From Hyalella azteca (Eukaryota; Arthropoda; Malacostraca; Amphipoda; Hyalellidae): DNA of 64,000 nucleotides. Below are positions 11,601-23,600 of this stretch, one piece after another; within the stretch, counting starts at the first letter, position 1, and every line of letters begins with the position of its first letter. Below the pieces are notes generated by a model. It was not told the DNA's origin. It was given only the letters and a program-made list of their open reading frames with translations, and did not search any database. The stretch is from assembly GCF_000764305.2 (NCBI RefSeq), contig NW_025940701.1, forward strand, positions 434,294 through 498,293, written 5' to 3'. The translations under genes were made by a program, and so were the position numbers.

Positions 11601-14267
11601 TTTTTTTAATCAGAGTGTGACTTTTAAGTATTGCATTACATAATTATGATCAATCTAGCCTTGTATCTCGTTTAGTTTCAAAATATTACACAAGCATGTA
11701 AAGAAAGTCTCAAGCTACTGTATTGCTCCTCCATAATTCCGCCCTGCAGGCCCTGCCTCATTTGCAAACTTTCGTTCCTTCTCGAAAATTTAAACGAAAA
11801 TGAATTTCTATCGTTGTATGTATATGTATATTTACAAACGCAAAGCCGCAATAATTTATTTTTGCTTTTCTGAATTGCGTAAGGTTTGCCCGTTCAAAGA
11901 ATTTTCTCATTTTTATCTTGGCATGATAATTTCTTCGCCAAGAACTATGGATCAATTAACTTATTTTTTGTCAATTCATGGACCCTTTTCCTTTAGAAGA
12001 TTCCCCCGTGTAGACTAAATTCTTTTGGCAAGTCTTTATGAACGCAGTCTGTTTTGACGTTAGATTTAAAACGTATTCAGATGGTCATTCCGCGGCTCGG
12101 CGTGAAATGCTTCATTGTTAATCTCAATGTTTTGAGATCCTTGAAATATTAACTATTGGTAGCGGCGCGGAATGCTTCCTCATGCTGCTCAAATTTCGAA
12201 ATTGACCTAAATGTCTCTCGTATATAACTTGATCGTTTTTAAAGTAGCTATGCTCTCATACATAACTTAATTTTATTTAAACTCTATCAAAAATTGACTA
12301 GAGGGTTTGTCTTGCTGTCTTGTTTATTTTGGAATTTTTTTAATTTGTGCGCTTGCCGAAACGTGAAGAGGTCACGGAGTTCGTTACGATCGTCAGGCTG
12401 CCACACACAACGAAATCTACCGTCAATCGTCGGCGCTTCGGAACTTGCCAAGTCTCTAAGTTCGTTCACCTGCCGTAGAGACCGAGTGTAGATTTTCGCT
12501 ACCCGTGCCTCTATCTACCGTCATAATTACTGTACTATTCTCTGTAATTTTATTTCACTTGATACGCTCTGGTAACTAAGCAGGCATTTAGGGTTTACAT
12601 TTCTGTGGTCTAATTCATGTTGTTACTTGGGTTGAAAATTTTCACCTTGAGCTCTCTTAGTTTCTCTTGAATCATTCGTGGAAGCTGCAATTTGTTCGTT
12701 GGAGGAGCGTGTTTTGTTTATGGGGTTTGAATACACCGAACAAATAAAGCCCCTTTTCAATATCTATTTGAGTAGCTTAATTTAGTTTTTATAATTTATT
12801 ATCCTTTCTTAAATGATAATTTGAACTAAAAATCTTGAACAATTGCGATAAGTCACAGAATTTTCATCCTTCTGAAGACTAATCTCTCACACGTATCGTG
12901 GGTATTACGTTTCAGATCTCGGCTGCGGTATAGGTGCAATCCGCGATGGGAAGTTGATCAACTGATGGTACTTTTTAAGCGTTTATATTGCAATTGTTTG
13001 GTGAGATTTAGAAAGGTTTACAATGCTTCCAACACTCTTACTACCGATCTGTTTTAATCTGCCGATCGACGTCCTCAGAAACCTGCGAATCGGCGAAGAT
13101 CTGGAAACTTTCGAAGATTCTTCTCATTAATATTTCCTGGAACCGGTGATGAAGTAAAAACGCGGTATAAACTCGTCACACACCGGATGTTGAGAAAATA
13201 CTTTCTTTATTGCTTGAAACCGCATCTAGAATGCTGCATAAAGTTTCTGACTTCTTTGCTTTCCTTTCAAATCGTACTGACTTGTACCGGTGTTTACCGC
13301 CATGCGCCAGAAGCGCCCACCCTTGTGTGGAGCTCAGTAATGAGTGGGCGTGCTGTTTTCTGCCCTGTCTTCCTTCACTGAATTTATAGTTATCGGTTCT
13401 CTCGATGATAGAAAAATACCTCTGGGCGGGTTTTGTTCGTATCCGGAGTGATTCGCATGGTCGATTACCGGTATTATTCGATCGTATTCAAGTTATGAAG
13501 TTATATTACTCGTATACTAACTGTAATTAGCCATTTTGACGACATGATTTCCTGCCTTTACAGGATTATTGGAATCAAACATCGCCAATATTCATCAGTA
13601 AATTATTCAGAAGTCTTGGCGGATAATAATTCTATATAAGTATATTATTCACAGTATTTTGACGACAGTCCCAAACCATAACTGTCCAATTAACCTGCAG
13701 TTGCATAATTAGTCTACAATTTTGAACAATTGATTTTTTATATGAACTGAATTTCGAGCCACTGGTCATTGAAAGACTCTTGATTTTCGTTGAACAATCA
13801 AAACTTTTTGACCATGTATGCTGAACTATAATTTAACGCTTCTGAGAATAGATGAACTGCGAGCAAACTGACAGCTGATGATGGAAGTTTTATCAGTGTA
13901 AGCTGTTTTGTTGTTGCTATTATATACCTTTTCCCATTCATAAGTGGGTTTTGTGTGTTAATCGAGTAGCGTTCTATATTTTGTGGAAATCTGAGCGCTT
14001 ATTCGTAATACTCACCGTGTCTCGATATCACCTCGCTCTGAAATCATGGTGAAGAAATCTTGAAATCGGTAAATCGACATTAAAATTAAAGGCTCCAAAG
14101 GAAAAATTTACCTATACGAAGCATTTTTTTGAGTTTTAATTTTCTGTCGTTGGGCAGGATTACTTAGGTTATAGATATTTTTTTTTGCATTTGTTTGTAT
14201 CCTGTAAGTTCGAGGAAAAATATAAAAATTTCACTTGTTCAAATTCTAAAATTTTCATTACTTTCAG
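11601..14267. other. No gene seen
   Basis: Two overlapping antisense open frames near 12290-12490 have no recognisable domain. Nothing else stands out. Confidence 0.45.
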
Positions 14268-14326
14268 GACTCCCATCACATCCATCACGTCCAGCATGCC
14301 AGCTTGAGATGCTAATGTTACCCAAG
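14268..14326 (+). other. Exon-like 59-nt segment
   Basis: Bounded by a pyrimidine-rich acceptor (TTACTTTCAG, ending 14267) and a strong donor (CCAAG|GTGAGT at 14327). It contains short upstream-type ATGs and could be a 5' UTR exon of a long + strand transcript. Splice-site appearance is the only evidence. Confidence 0.3.
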
Positions 14327-14456
14327 GTGAGTAATGATTATTTCTTCAATAACAATCTTGACAGGCCTAAATCATGGATAATCTGATGCACCTCCAGAAG
14401 TGGATCCAACAGTTCATTAATCTATGCTCTGGTTAAAATCCACCAAATCGCTATTA

Positions 14457-14610
14457 CCATCCTATATTTTCAAAACTCGCTAAGTGAACGTATAAGTACT
14501 TACGCACTATTTTCTTGTCTATGATTGGTGGATTTGGCTTGAAAAGGCCGTCAATGCATGATTGGCGGATGAACTTACGATCTCTTAACTTTTTTTGAAA
14601 GTATGGGCCC
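14457..14610. mobile_element. MITE family A, copy 1
   Basis: About 150 bp, sharing its whole length with 40271-40416, including TACTTACG(C/A)(C/A)CTATTTTCTT-like, CTATGATTG, GGCCGTCAATG and GAACTTACGATCT blocks. The ends are inverted: the right end read backwards gives GGGCCCATACTTTCAAAA, and the left end of the other copy is GGGGCCATAGTTTCAAAA. There is no coding capacity, so this is a non-autonomous DNA transposon. Confidence 0.75.
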
Positions 14611-16929
14611 TGACGCCGATATCTCGACAAGTCTCTCGCGGTTAACTGGAAGCTCAAGTTTCTCTTGGATGTTGTAAAACGCGCTTTTATCTCCAGATTT
14701 CGGGGGTATCGGGTATCGAATGTCTGCCGCTTGCCATATGGAGACGGGCTTGCTCTTGGTATTCCTTATATGCTTAGGGTTCTTTACTTCTCTTCTAAAA
14801 AATATGTATTGTATGTAGGTACTTTGCCCCAAGCATCCTTGTTAACGCTCATTTATTGAATTTCGAACCGTTTGAAACCATGGACGTTGAACTTCTGATA
14901 GGAAATTTCTGTCTCCTCAGAGAATTCGCCAAGGAAAATTTTCATCAAAAATGAAGGGTTTTGGACTGACAGCAGATTCTTTGTGTTCCCTTACAAGTTT
15001 AAAAGCTTTTTAAAAATAGCGATTTTTTTGTTCTAATTTTGATCAGTTTAAATTCGATTTTTTCATCTTTAATCAAGCCTATTGCTTTTCGCCGCATTTG
15101 AGGGAATGTTCAAAGCCAGTGCTGACTGTTGATGAATTGACGAAGAATTGCATCGCTACGTTTTTCTACCTTTTAACTTGACTTTTTAATATTCATATAT
15201 GGTTCTCTCTTATTTCATATAGTAGTATAGGACCTTAAATCGATACCTATTTATGTTATGCTCTCTTCCCAATATTTAAAGTAAGCTGTAAAACTACCAA
15301 ATTTTCTTCTGCATGTAAATTTTTTTGTGATTTTCAGTACTGGCTGGCTTAGATTTTAAGTTAGTGTTAGCGGTGTTGTCCATTGTGTTTATGTTAATAA
15401 TTTAATTGGTAGGCATGAATGATCTGCCACGGCTTACCGTAGCTACTTTGGAAATTGTTCTCAATTTTTTATTCGATATGAGGCATATTGAGATTTTTCT
15501 CATCTGACTTAATTTATTCGAGACATGTCGTATATTCAGATCCACTTAAAAGTGACGCTTCATCTTGAAATTTCCTGGAAACGACGTTCATTTCTATTTT
15601 AGATACGGCTTGTGTTGTAATCAACTTCTTGATTATATTCACTTATAAGTGAATTAAGCTGGTATTCTTCAATGTTGCACTAAGATTTTGGCCCAAGGTT
15701 GTTGTAGCGGGTCGTTACTATTGACTCCCAAAGCCTGAACTTGGTACTTGAGCTGTGTCACTTTCGCAGACGCCACACAGTGTCTTTTGTTATTGTATAT
15801 GTCAGCCAGCCAATGTCTATTGTTACAATATATGTCAGTCAGCCAGTATGGCCTGGAATAAGCTGGTATTCGTGGCATGAATGTCATTACAATAAAGATG
15901 ACGAATGTGATGGCGAATGTGAGGTAGAAGGTGAAGAGGTCCGAGTAGCTCTCTCCCCTCTAGTGGCCGCGAAGACCTCATAATATTTGTTCTTTAACCC
16001 GCCAGGTGAAGAGAGGGGAGCTTTCCCCGAGCATAACCTGAACGCTGATGAGGCAGGTTGCGTTTCTTTTGTAAATCTAACCCTCGCTAACGCCTAATTG
16101 CAATGGAAGTACGTTGTCATCACTAGTGTTCACTTGTTTAAATATGTCTTCTTACCGATTTACCAAGTAATGCTTTTTCTCTCGCTATAGATATTGAAGC
16201 GGTGATATGTTAACATGATGGTTTGAAAGCGGGTTTGGATTGAGCAGCTCCAGAAATGACCAGAAATTTTAATGAGCAGATGCGTTTGAAACTGATGCTG
16301 TAGGCACAGGTCTGCAAATTTTCATTTGTGAAAAGGCTTTGTTTCTATATATTTTACCATGATTTTAGCTACGGCCTATCCTTTCATTTTATTACCATCA
16401 AAGTTTAGTGGGAAAAAGATGCAAGGATTCGCGTCATTTTCAGATAGGGTTCATGTCGCTGCTCTTATTTTGGGATGAAACTAGAAGAAATCGGATTCAG
16501 GCGCCTACATTTTGATGATCGCACGATCAATTCACAATATTTGGGCAATGATTCTATTTTATAGACTGCATTCCATTAATTGGGCAATAAATCTTCCCGC
16601 TTGGCGGCTTCCTCTGGTGCGCCTCCGCTGCCGTTAAAAGTATTGCATTTTTATTACATTTAATCACGACTTACCCATTTCGCAATAATGAAGTCCTTGA
16701 CCACCGGGAGTTTAATCCAGTTAAAATATTCCTAAACCTCGCCGGTCACGAGATCGGGCAAAGGTCGCGTGTCAGCTGTTAATGTGGCTGCACTGTGGAA
16801 TCTGGAGCTTCATTGCACCAGAAGAGTTTTTATTGAACATTCAAGTCTGAATTGGCGCACGAGCTCCAACGGAGCGAAGAGGTGGGCGTTGGGACCCGCT
16901 AGCTTGTGTGGCACGCCGCTCCCCGATGC
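14611..16929. other. No gene seen; small 33-bp duplication
   Basis: At 15787-15850 a unit around ATATGTCAG(C/T)CAGCCA is present twice with period near 33. Otherwise only short unsupported open frames. Confidence 0.45.
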
Positions 16930-17285
16930 TGGTGCTACTGGTGGTTGTTCCTCTGCTGCTGCTGGTGGTGGTGGTGGCGGTTGTTCCTCTGATGCTGGTG
17001 GTGGTGGTGGTGGCGGTTGTTCCTCTTCTGCTGGTGGTGGTGGTTGTGGTGATGGTGGTTGCTCGTACCTCTGCTGCTGCTACTGCTGCTGGGTGGTGGT
17101 GGTGGTGGTGGTGGTGGTGGTGTGTGTTACTGGTGTGGTGGCAGTGGTCGTGTTGATGTTGCTGGTGTGGTGGCAGTGGCCATTTTGATGTTGCTGGTGT
17201 GGTGGCAGTGGTCGTGTTGATGTTACTGGTGTGGTGGCAGTGGTGGTGTTGATGTTGCTGGTGTGGTGGCAGTGGTCCTATTGCT
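16930..17285 (+). repeat. GGT-rich low-complexity tract and 33-bp tandem array
   Basis: Interrupted (GGT)n and (CTG)n runs (16930-17130) pass into about five copies of a 33-bp unit containing GTTGCTGGTGTGGTGGCAGT (17130-17285). Both strands stay open through it (Gly/Cys/Val-rich on +, His/Thr-rich on -), as expected of a triplet-like repeat, so I do not call a gene. Confidence 0.85.
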
Positions 17286-17677
17286 GCAGGCAGTTCAAAA
17301 CTAGAGCAAGACGCTTTCAGCTGCCACCAACGTTGACCCCCATGCAATAGAAAGCATTTTCTTCGTTCTGGCTATCCAGTGGAAGGCGGTTAAATGTAAA
17401 AATAGCATAGTTTCCCGCATGAACTTTATTAGTGAAGAACCGGCACCTGGTCATGCGGTACCGGTACTTGGAACGCAATAGTTGTACAAATATTGGGGTT
17501 GTTGTTTTACCTTTTTTTTCTTATGTATGGCTGCCGTCATCTGATATTTTAAACTTAATTTAAACTTAAAATCCGTGGAAAATTTTGATACGGTGGTTCA
17601 TAGCATAGTTAAGGTTTATTTTTATTTAAAATTTAACTTGATATTTGCATGTTAAGCTAGTCATAGTAAACCACATA

Positions 17678-17924
17678 CAGTGGGGGGAAATAAATATTCG
17701 TACACTTGAAAAATCGTATTTTATTGTATGTAAGTACACAAACTAAACAGGAAAAGGGATTTAAATTATGTATAGAGACGCATAGTATTCAAAAATACTA
17801 TCAAAAGAAATTAAATCTCAATGCAACAAAAAACAATGCAACATGTTCACTTTTCGGATGAAAAAGTATTCGTACAAAACAATAAATCCGCATTATTTTA
17901 ATTTAATACTTGGTTTAATACCNC
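17678..17924 (-). mobile_element. Tc1-like transposon end with transposase C-terminus
   Basis: Starts CAGTGGGGGG directly after a TA dinucleotide, as Tc1/mariner elements do. TATTCGTACA occurs at 17695-17704 in the terminal repeat and again at 17867-17876, an IR/DR-like double binding-site layout. Read on the minus strand, the inner part ends a coding frame: LERLARGIKPSIKLK and then TAA (complement of 17893-17895), a typical Tc1-like transposase C-terminus. The rest of the transposase is replaced by the adjoining minisatellite. An N is at 17923. Confidence 0.75.
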
Positions 17925-18709
17925 GTGCTAAACGTTCCAAATTATTCCATGGGTTCTATGTCGTGCTAAACGTTCCAAATTATTCCATGGGTTCTATGTC
18001 GTGCTAAACGTTCCAAATTATTTCATGGGTTCTATGTCGTGCTAAACGTTCCAAATTATTTCATGGGTTCTATGTCGTGCTAAACGTTCCAAATTATTCC
18101 ATGGGTTCTATGTCGTGCTAAACGTTCCAAATTATTCCATGGGTTCTATGTCGTGCTAAACGTTCCAAATTATTTCATGGGTTCTATGTCGTGCTAAACG
18201 TTCCAAATTATTTCATGGGTTCTATGTCGTGCTAAACGTTCCAAATTATTCCATGGGTTCTATGTCGTGCTAAACGTTCCAAATTATTCCATGGGTTCTA
18301 TGTCGTGCTAAACGTTCCAAATTATTTCATGGGTTCTATGTCGTGCTAAACGTTCCAAATTATTTCATGGGTTCTATGTCGTGCTAAACGTTCCAAATTA
18401 TTCCATGGGTTCTATGTCGTGCTAAACGTTCCAAATTATTCCATGGGTTCTATGTCGTGCTAAACGTTCCAAATTATTTCATGGGTTCTATGTCGTGCTA
18501 AACGTTCCAAATTATTTCATGGGTTCTATGTCGTGCTAAACGTTCCAAATTATTCCATGGGTTCTATGTCGTGCTAAACGTTCCAAATTATTCCATGGGT
18601 TCTATGTCGTGCTAAACGTTCCAAATTATTTCATGGGTTCTATGTCGTGCTAAACGTTCCAAATTATTTCATGGGTTCTATGTCGTGCTAAACGTTCCAA
18701 ATTATTTCC
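17925..18709 (+). repeat. 38-bp minisatellite with 152-bp higher-order repeat
   Basis: Twenty complete units of exactly 38 bp (17925-18684) and one partial unit (to 18709). The units start GTGCTAAACGTTCCAAATTA and end ATGGGTTCTATGTC. They differ at one position only, ATTCCATGG versus ATTTCATGG, in the strict order C,C,T,T repeated five times. This gives a 4 x 38 = 152-bp higher-order repeat. The minus-strand unit contains the same LERLAR coding stretch as the adjoining transposase end, so the array grew from that element. Confidence 0.97.
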
Positions 18710-19937
18710 CATCATTCTCGTGAGAATCAGGTTTCGAATTTTATGCTTAGAGAATTAAATTTCCGATTGTAAAAAATTAAGCTTGTTGAAGAATTATGTT
18801 GAAAACGTTTAGGCAGCATTCTTAATGTTCCAGATAATGTATCGCACTGTCGAACTAAGGTTAACGTCGCTTCAAGTCTAAGTTTTTCCGCCAGATAATG
18901 TTTTTGTCCCAATGGAATATTTTCCTATTGACGTCTATTAAAATCGCTTCCTAGTAAATGTTGTTTATGAGAACGGCGATTGGCCGGGTTGATAGCGTGA
19001 ACCGAGGTCCGACGTGTTTACTCGTGACTAGTTTAGTAATACACCGCTAATTAGCTGCGTGGTACGAGACATCCCTATCGGTATCATGAAGTATCACCCA
19101 AAGTTGGTCCATCCCACCTATATTGGTTTGTTGGTGAAATGCACAACTTGAGGAATCACTATATACAAGCTTTATCATTCAGTTTCCAGTTTTTTTAACG
19201 AATAATTTGGTGTGGAGTAAACCGATCTCCACCCCAAACACTATGATCGATTCTAACCTATAAGCCGGGCTATTTTAACCACGTAAGGCTTCCCTCTGGT
19301 GTATAACAGCTCTTGTCCCTCTATCATTATAGTCTTTGGGTACCGTCCACCCTCAAGCGTTTCATCGGGGGCGACTGAATGGCTTCAGCTTCAGCTCTAT
19401 TATATCATAGGTAGCCTCCGTGGAAGGGTATTTTTAAGCAATATTGGGTTTTAAAAGTCGGAGCACAGCAGATGGGAAAACTTAGTGTTTTTTAATAGAA
19501 AAATGTTTGAATTTTTTTAATAAAAAAGCCTTGTGGGTGCTAGTGAGTAATCAGAACTGTGTTAAAATTTTTTTGCAAAATTTTACTTATCGCAAAAAAG
19601 TAGTTACAGCATTGAACTGTTGATACGATAATGGGTAGTATAATTGATGAGTATATTATCAATAAGTTCCCTTTCCATCGTCTCGTAGGTTATTGACAAC
19701 TATCAATTAACTGCAAGACATAAAACGAATGAAACCATAAATGCAGTGATATAGTTATTCTGAATGATGCCCCCACTTTCATAAATTTATTTAGGTATAC
19801 ATTTAAAATGAATGATTTATACACCAATGTAAAAAGAAAGACATACCATTTTTTAACCTATTAAAAAAACTGAAACGGTCGCTTGAGTTCTCGCACCAGC
19901 CAGCCGCCTTTGTGTTTCACTGTCCCTTGTGAGTGAC
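18710..19937. other. No gene seen
   Basis: The second end of the Tc1-like element was looked for here and not found. No convincing open frames. Confidence 0.4.
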
Positions 19938-20665
19938 ATGGCTATACTGTGCAGCACAAAGTTTGCTGCGTACTTGAGCTTAATAGAAGTGAGTCGCAAG
20001 TTACACTTACAATGCAGCGGGCATTTCGTCTCAAATTCGGTATTGAACCACCGACAAGATAAGCATTAGCCGTTGGCTTAAGTAATTTGAACAAACTGGA
20101 AGTGTGTGTAAAGGAAGAAGCTCAGGCTGACCGCGTGTATAAGTTTTGGTCGCAGTCCACGCAAGTCAGCAAATAAGAGCTAGTAAAGAACTTGGCATAC
20201 CCCAATAAACTGTATGGAAAGTTCTACGAAAACGTTTACTGTACAAGCCCTATCGATTACAACTTGTGCAGGCTCTAAATACAGTAATACCTAATGACAA
20301 AGTGAAGCGCATTGAATTTTGTGATATGCTACACATGATGATGATGGAAGCTAACGGATTTCTACAGCGCATGGTTTATAGCGGTGAAGCTACGTTCCAC
20401 ATCAGTGGGAAAGTCAACTAACACAATATTGACATATGGAGTGTGCAAAATTCAAATGCAACATTGCAACATGAAAGACTAGCCAAGATAAACATGTCCT
20501 GTGCCATATCTCGTACAAGGGTTTATAGACCTTTCTTTTTTGCGGAAAGAACTGTGACTGGAATCAGTTATCTGGACATGTTGGAACAATGGCTGTAACC
20601 TCAACTTGCTGAAGATCCATAGGACTTCATTTTCCAACAGGATGGAGTTAATGCATTCAGTTAGC
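19938..20665 (+). pseudogene. Decayed Tc3-like (DUF4817-type) DDE transposase
   Basis: Read across frames, fragments of one transposase appear in order: an N-terminal helix-turn-helix (VTLTMQRAFRLKFGIEPPTR), a second HTH (ELGIPQ-stop-TVWKVLRKRLLYKPYRLQL), then DKVKRIEFCDMLHMMMMEAN, VYSGEATFHISGKVN, RVYRPFFFAERTVTG, YLDMLEQWL and FIFQQDGV. Stops and frameshifts break it at several places, and the 3' part with the third acidic residue is missing. The first catalytic Asp, expected in SDEATFH, is Gly here. It cannot be active. Family recognised from remembered arthropod elements of this type. Confidence 0.85.
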
Positions 20666-23600
20666 TGATTTTTGTGTTTTGTTCAACTCGCTGAGGCATA
20701 TTGACGAGTATGTTGGCAATGGCTTGGCGTATGTTCTACAAATAAGGGAGGGTACTGGGACAACCATTATAAAAAATTGAACCAGACCCTCTTGCATTCA
20801 CACTTCCACTTTCCCTAAATGTGTTCACCCACGTAACAATCGATTTCCGATCAGTAACTCGAACCTGAAGCACGCATACGGAACTGAGTACGGAATGCTC
20901 GTTGAGTAACGGCCATTAGAAAAGTACGCCTTGATGGCAAACGCACGCTATTCCTTTTTTTAAATGCATAGTGGCAACTGACTAGGCGGGACACAAAACT
21001 TCACAACCTTGCCTTTAATATGAAACACTCTCCACCCTTTTTCTATAACGTCTGGCTGATAGACGCGAATTACTAAACAGGAAGTTTCCGTTATCATCTT
21101 GCATTTAAGTGTATGGCTCGTGTAGCTTTGCCCCGACGATACACGGGTGCACTGGTGCAGTGACGAGCGGTATTCTTGATACCTGTAATACCAGGGTGAC
21201 TCTAATGCCCTTGCAGGTATCGATCTTCAGCAGTGCACTCAATACACACCTCCTTAGAAGTACTCCACTCCCCTGCAGTGAACACTGCACTCTGCTTCAC
21301 TCTGCAGTGTCTGCACCTCGCTGCTGCGTGCAGGTTATAGCGTGGTGTAGTCGTCTTATTAGCCGCTTCTGACAGCGTCGTTACTTTGCAGCGTCGTAAA
21401 GCCCCTTCATCGATTGTTGGCCCCCTCGATACTGCGACTCAGCGTTGCTGATAAGGCACTTTTACCAGTCACTGACACGTTTTTTTCGCGTATTGCTTCT
21501 ATACTGATGGCCAGTATATTTCTCATGCTTCTCCTCAATCACGTTTCATTTGTAGTACAGTTGCACACGCATAATCGAATGACAGAAAATCATCTGAATG
21601 TCAATATATATTGCACGCAGAAAACTCTGCCACCTATTCTTTCTTGTGCGAATACTTGTACCTAACCCATGGTAGAGGTCCAGTGTTGCCAGGTGCCCAA
21701 TAGCTCTTGTCAGCGGTGAGGTGAAAGGCGGCGTTTAGCTGTACCAGCCAGCGCGCTGTGGCGTACAGAAGGTCGCGTTATCCACAGTGAAATATGCAGT
21801 TTCTATGCATGCTGCCCCTTATGGAAGTAATATTCATTGGATTGACAGCAAAATGGTGTAGTCTACGAAAAGCTAATACTCTAAAATCTGCACATGGAGC
21901 GCGTGATATGTTGCCACTCTCGCCAGAAATAAGACTGCATTTGATCTTCGGCGATTGGTGCTTCGTGGATGCGCTTTAAGCAAGTTCGTTCTGCAAGGTG
22001 ACTTGTGATTTGAGTCGGCGCTCTCACAATTCCTTATTTATGCGTGATAATTCCTATAATAATTCATAAGATTTTAATGGTGTATTTTCTTATAGATTAT
22101 TAAATAGCATCGCATTAATTACAAGAAAATAGAAGCTCAAGTTTTCATGTGACTAATTTTTACGATTACGACGGTCACATCTTCGTATACCGTGCCTTCG
22201 TTGGTTTATTTTGCTTTGTATTTGTTCGCAGTTTCAAGATATCATGATTACGGGCGCTTGTTGGCCACCAGCTGCGCACTATCGCACTGTGCTCAGTAAA
22301 GGTCGCGCCTTGCAGAGGAAGCTTTCATCAATGACGAGTCTCGCGTTTGCTTGCATGCACTTCTTCCTGTCGAAAAAAACGAGCAGGCTATGCGCGGCGG
22401 ATAACAATGCGAGGCTGTCCGTTGTTTCCAATCATAATGAATGAGATATGTACTCTTAATTGGGAACCAGGAATAATTTCCATGCCGACTTTCCCTCGAA
22501 CTTTCGAATTTTTAACCCACGCAGTTATGTGTTGGTCTGGTTCTGAGTTATCATAAATTCGGAAAGGACGCCAATTCAATAGAAATTTACTTTTATATAA
22601 TGAGAATGTTACGGCCAAACCTCCTAAATTTCTATAGAGTTCTCGATTGCATCAACTAGTCTACTTATACATTGTTCGTGCTGCATTCTTAATTATCTAT
22701 TCTGGATTCATTGGATTTGTTCATGCCTGGCATTCCGAAAAATACCGTCTTCGTTGTACCTTTAGCTGTCTTAACTTAAAAAATGTTTAAAACACACAAC
22801 CAACCGTGAGCGTGTTAACATCACTTAAGATTACTCTGAAAGCTGCAGTTGTACTTGGATGTTAACAAAGCGCATTTAGGACCAGGATTCAGCCACTTAT
22901 TATACTTTCACCTGAGTAATGCAGGTGTGTAGGCATGAATGAAAGCTGTTCTCGCCCCCACATCAGGCCGAGGTGAATATTGTGGGCGTGTCGCCTAGAA
23001 AGCAGAAGTGTGTTATACCGGACAATATATGGGTTGATAGTTGGTAGTTACTCATTCGCTTATAATTTAATATATAATTCGTTCTATAATCTCCTGAAGA
23101 TAGAACGATTGATACTGAAACTCGTTTCTTGCGAGCACTCCGAGAGGATAGCTAAAATCACTAATAGGATTTATAGGAAGATATGATAAATATGGAGAGA
23201 AACTCGCTACCTGATGAAGGTGCCCACAAGAAGCACCTACATCAATGAATTACCCGATCACCTATAAATTTGTGGACCAGCTAATGACGACATCGACCTC
23301 ATGTCATGGAAGATTTGCGCCCTAATGTACCAGTTTTTCCCGCGAGTCTTGCACTTTTCCACCATTGCCAGAACATCATTATCGCAGTTCTACGAAGCAA
23401 TGTGGCGCAGAAATGTTCGCAGATTTTTAGCGAGCTTATTACCTCGTCATTACTGGCTTGAGAGCGAGGCTCTTCTGTGCTACGATCTTAAGTCGGTCAT
23501 GACTTCCGATGTCATTTTTTGTTCACATTGCTGTGTCGAACCTTAGAATTTCTTTTATCGGGATCGATTTCTTGTCTCTTGAGCTAGCGTTCAATCGTGG

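Noticed and set aside
12287..12491. Overlapping sense and antisense frames, with NELRDL twice on the minus strand
   Set aside because: The repeat is two short similar DNA stretches; no domain or splice context.
16769..17347. Long open frames on both strands (Gly/Cys/Val-rich and His-rich)
   Set aside because: They only translate the (GGT)n and 33-bp repeats; frames open on both strands are expected there.
17925..18709. CRISPR-like regular array
   Set aside because: Units are contiguous with no unique spacers, and the DNA is eukaryotic; it is a minisatellite.
18710..19800. Second terminal repeat of the Tc1-like element (CCCCCACTTTCATAAATTTA near 19769)
   Set aside because: It lacks the TTCGTACA block and the exact CACTG end, so the match is too weak.
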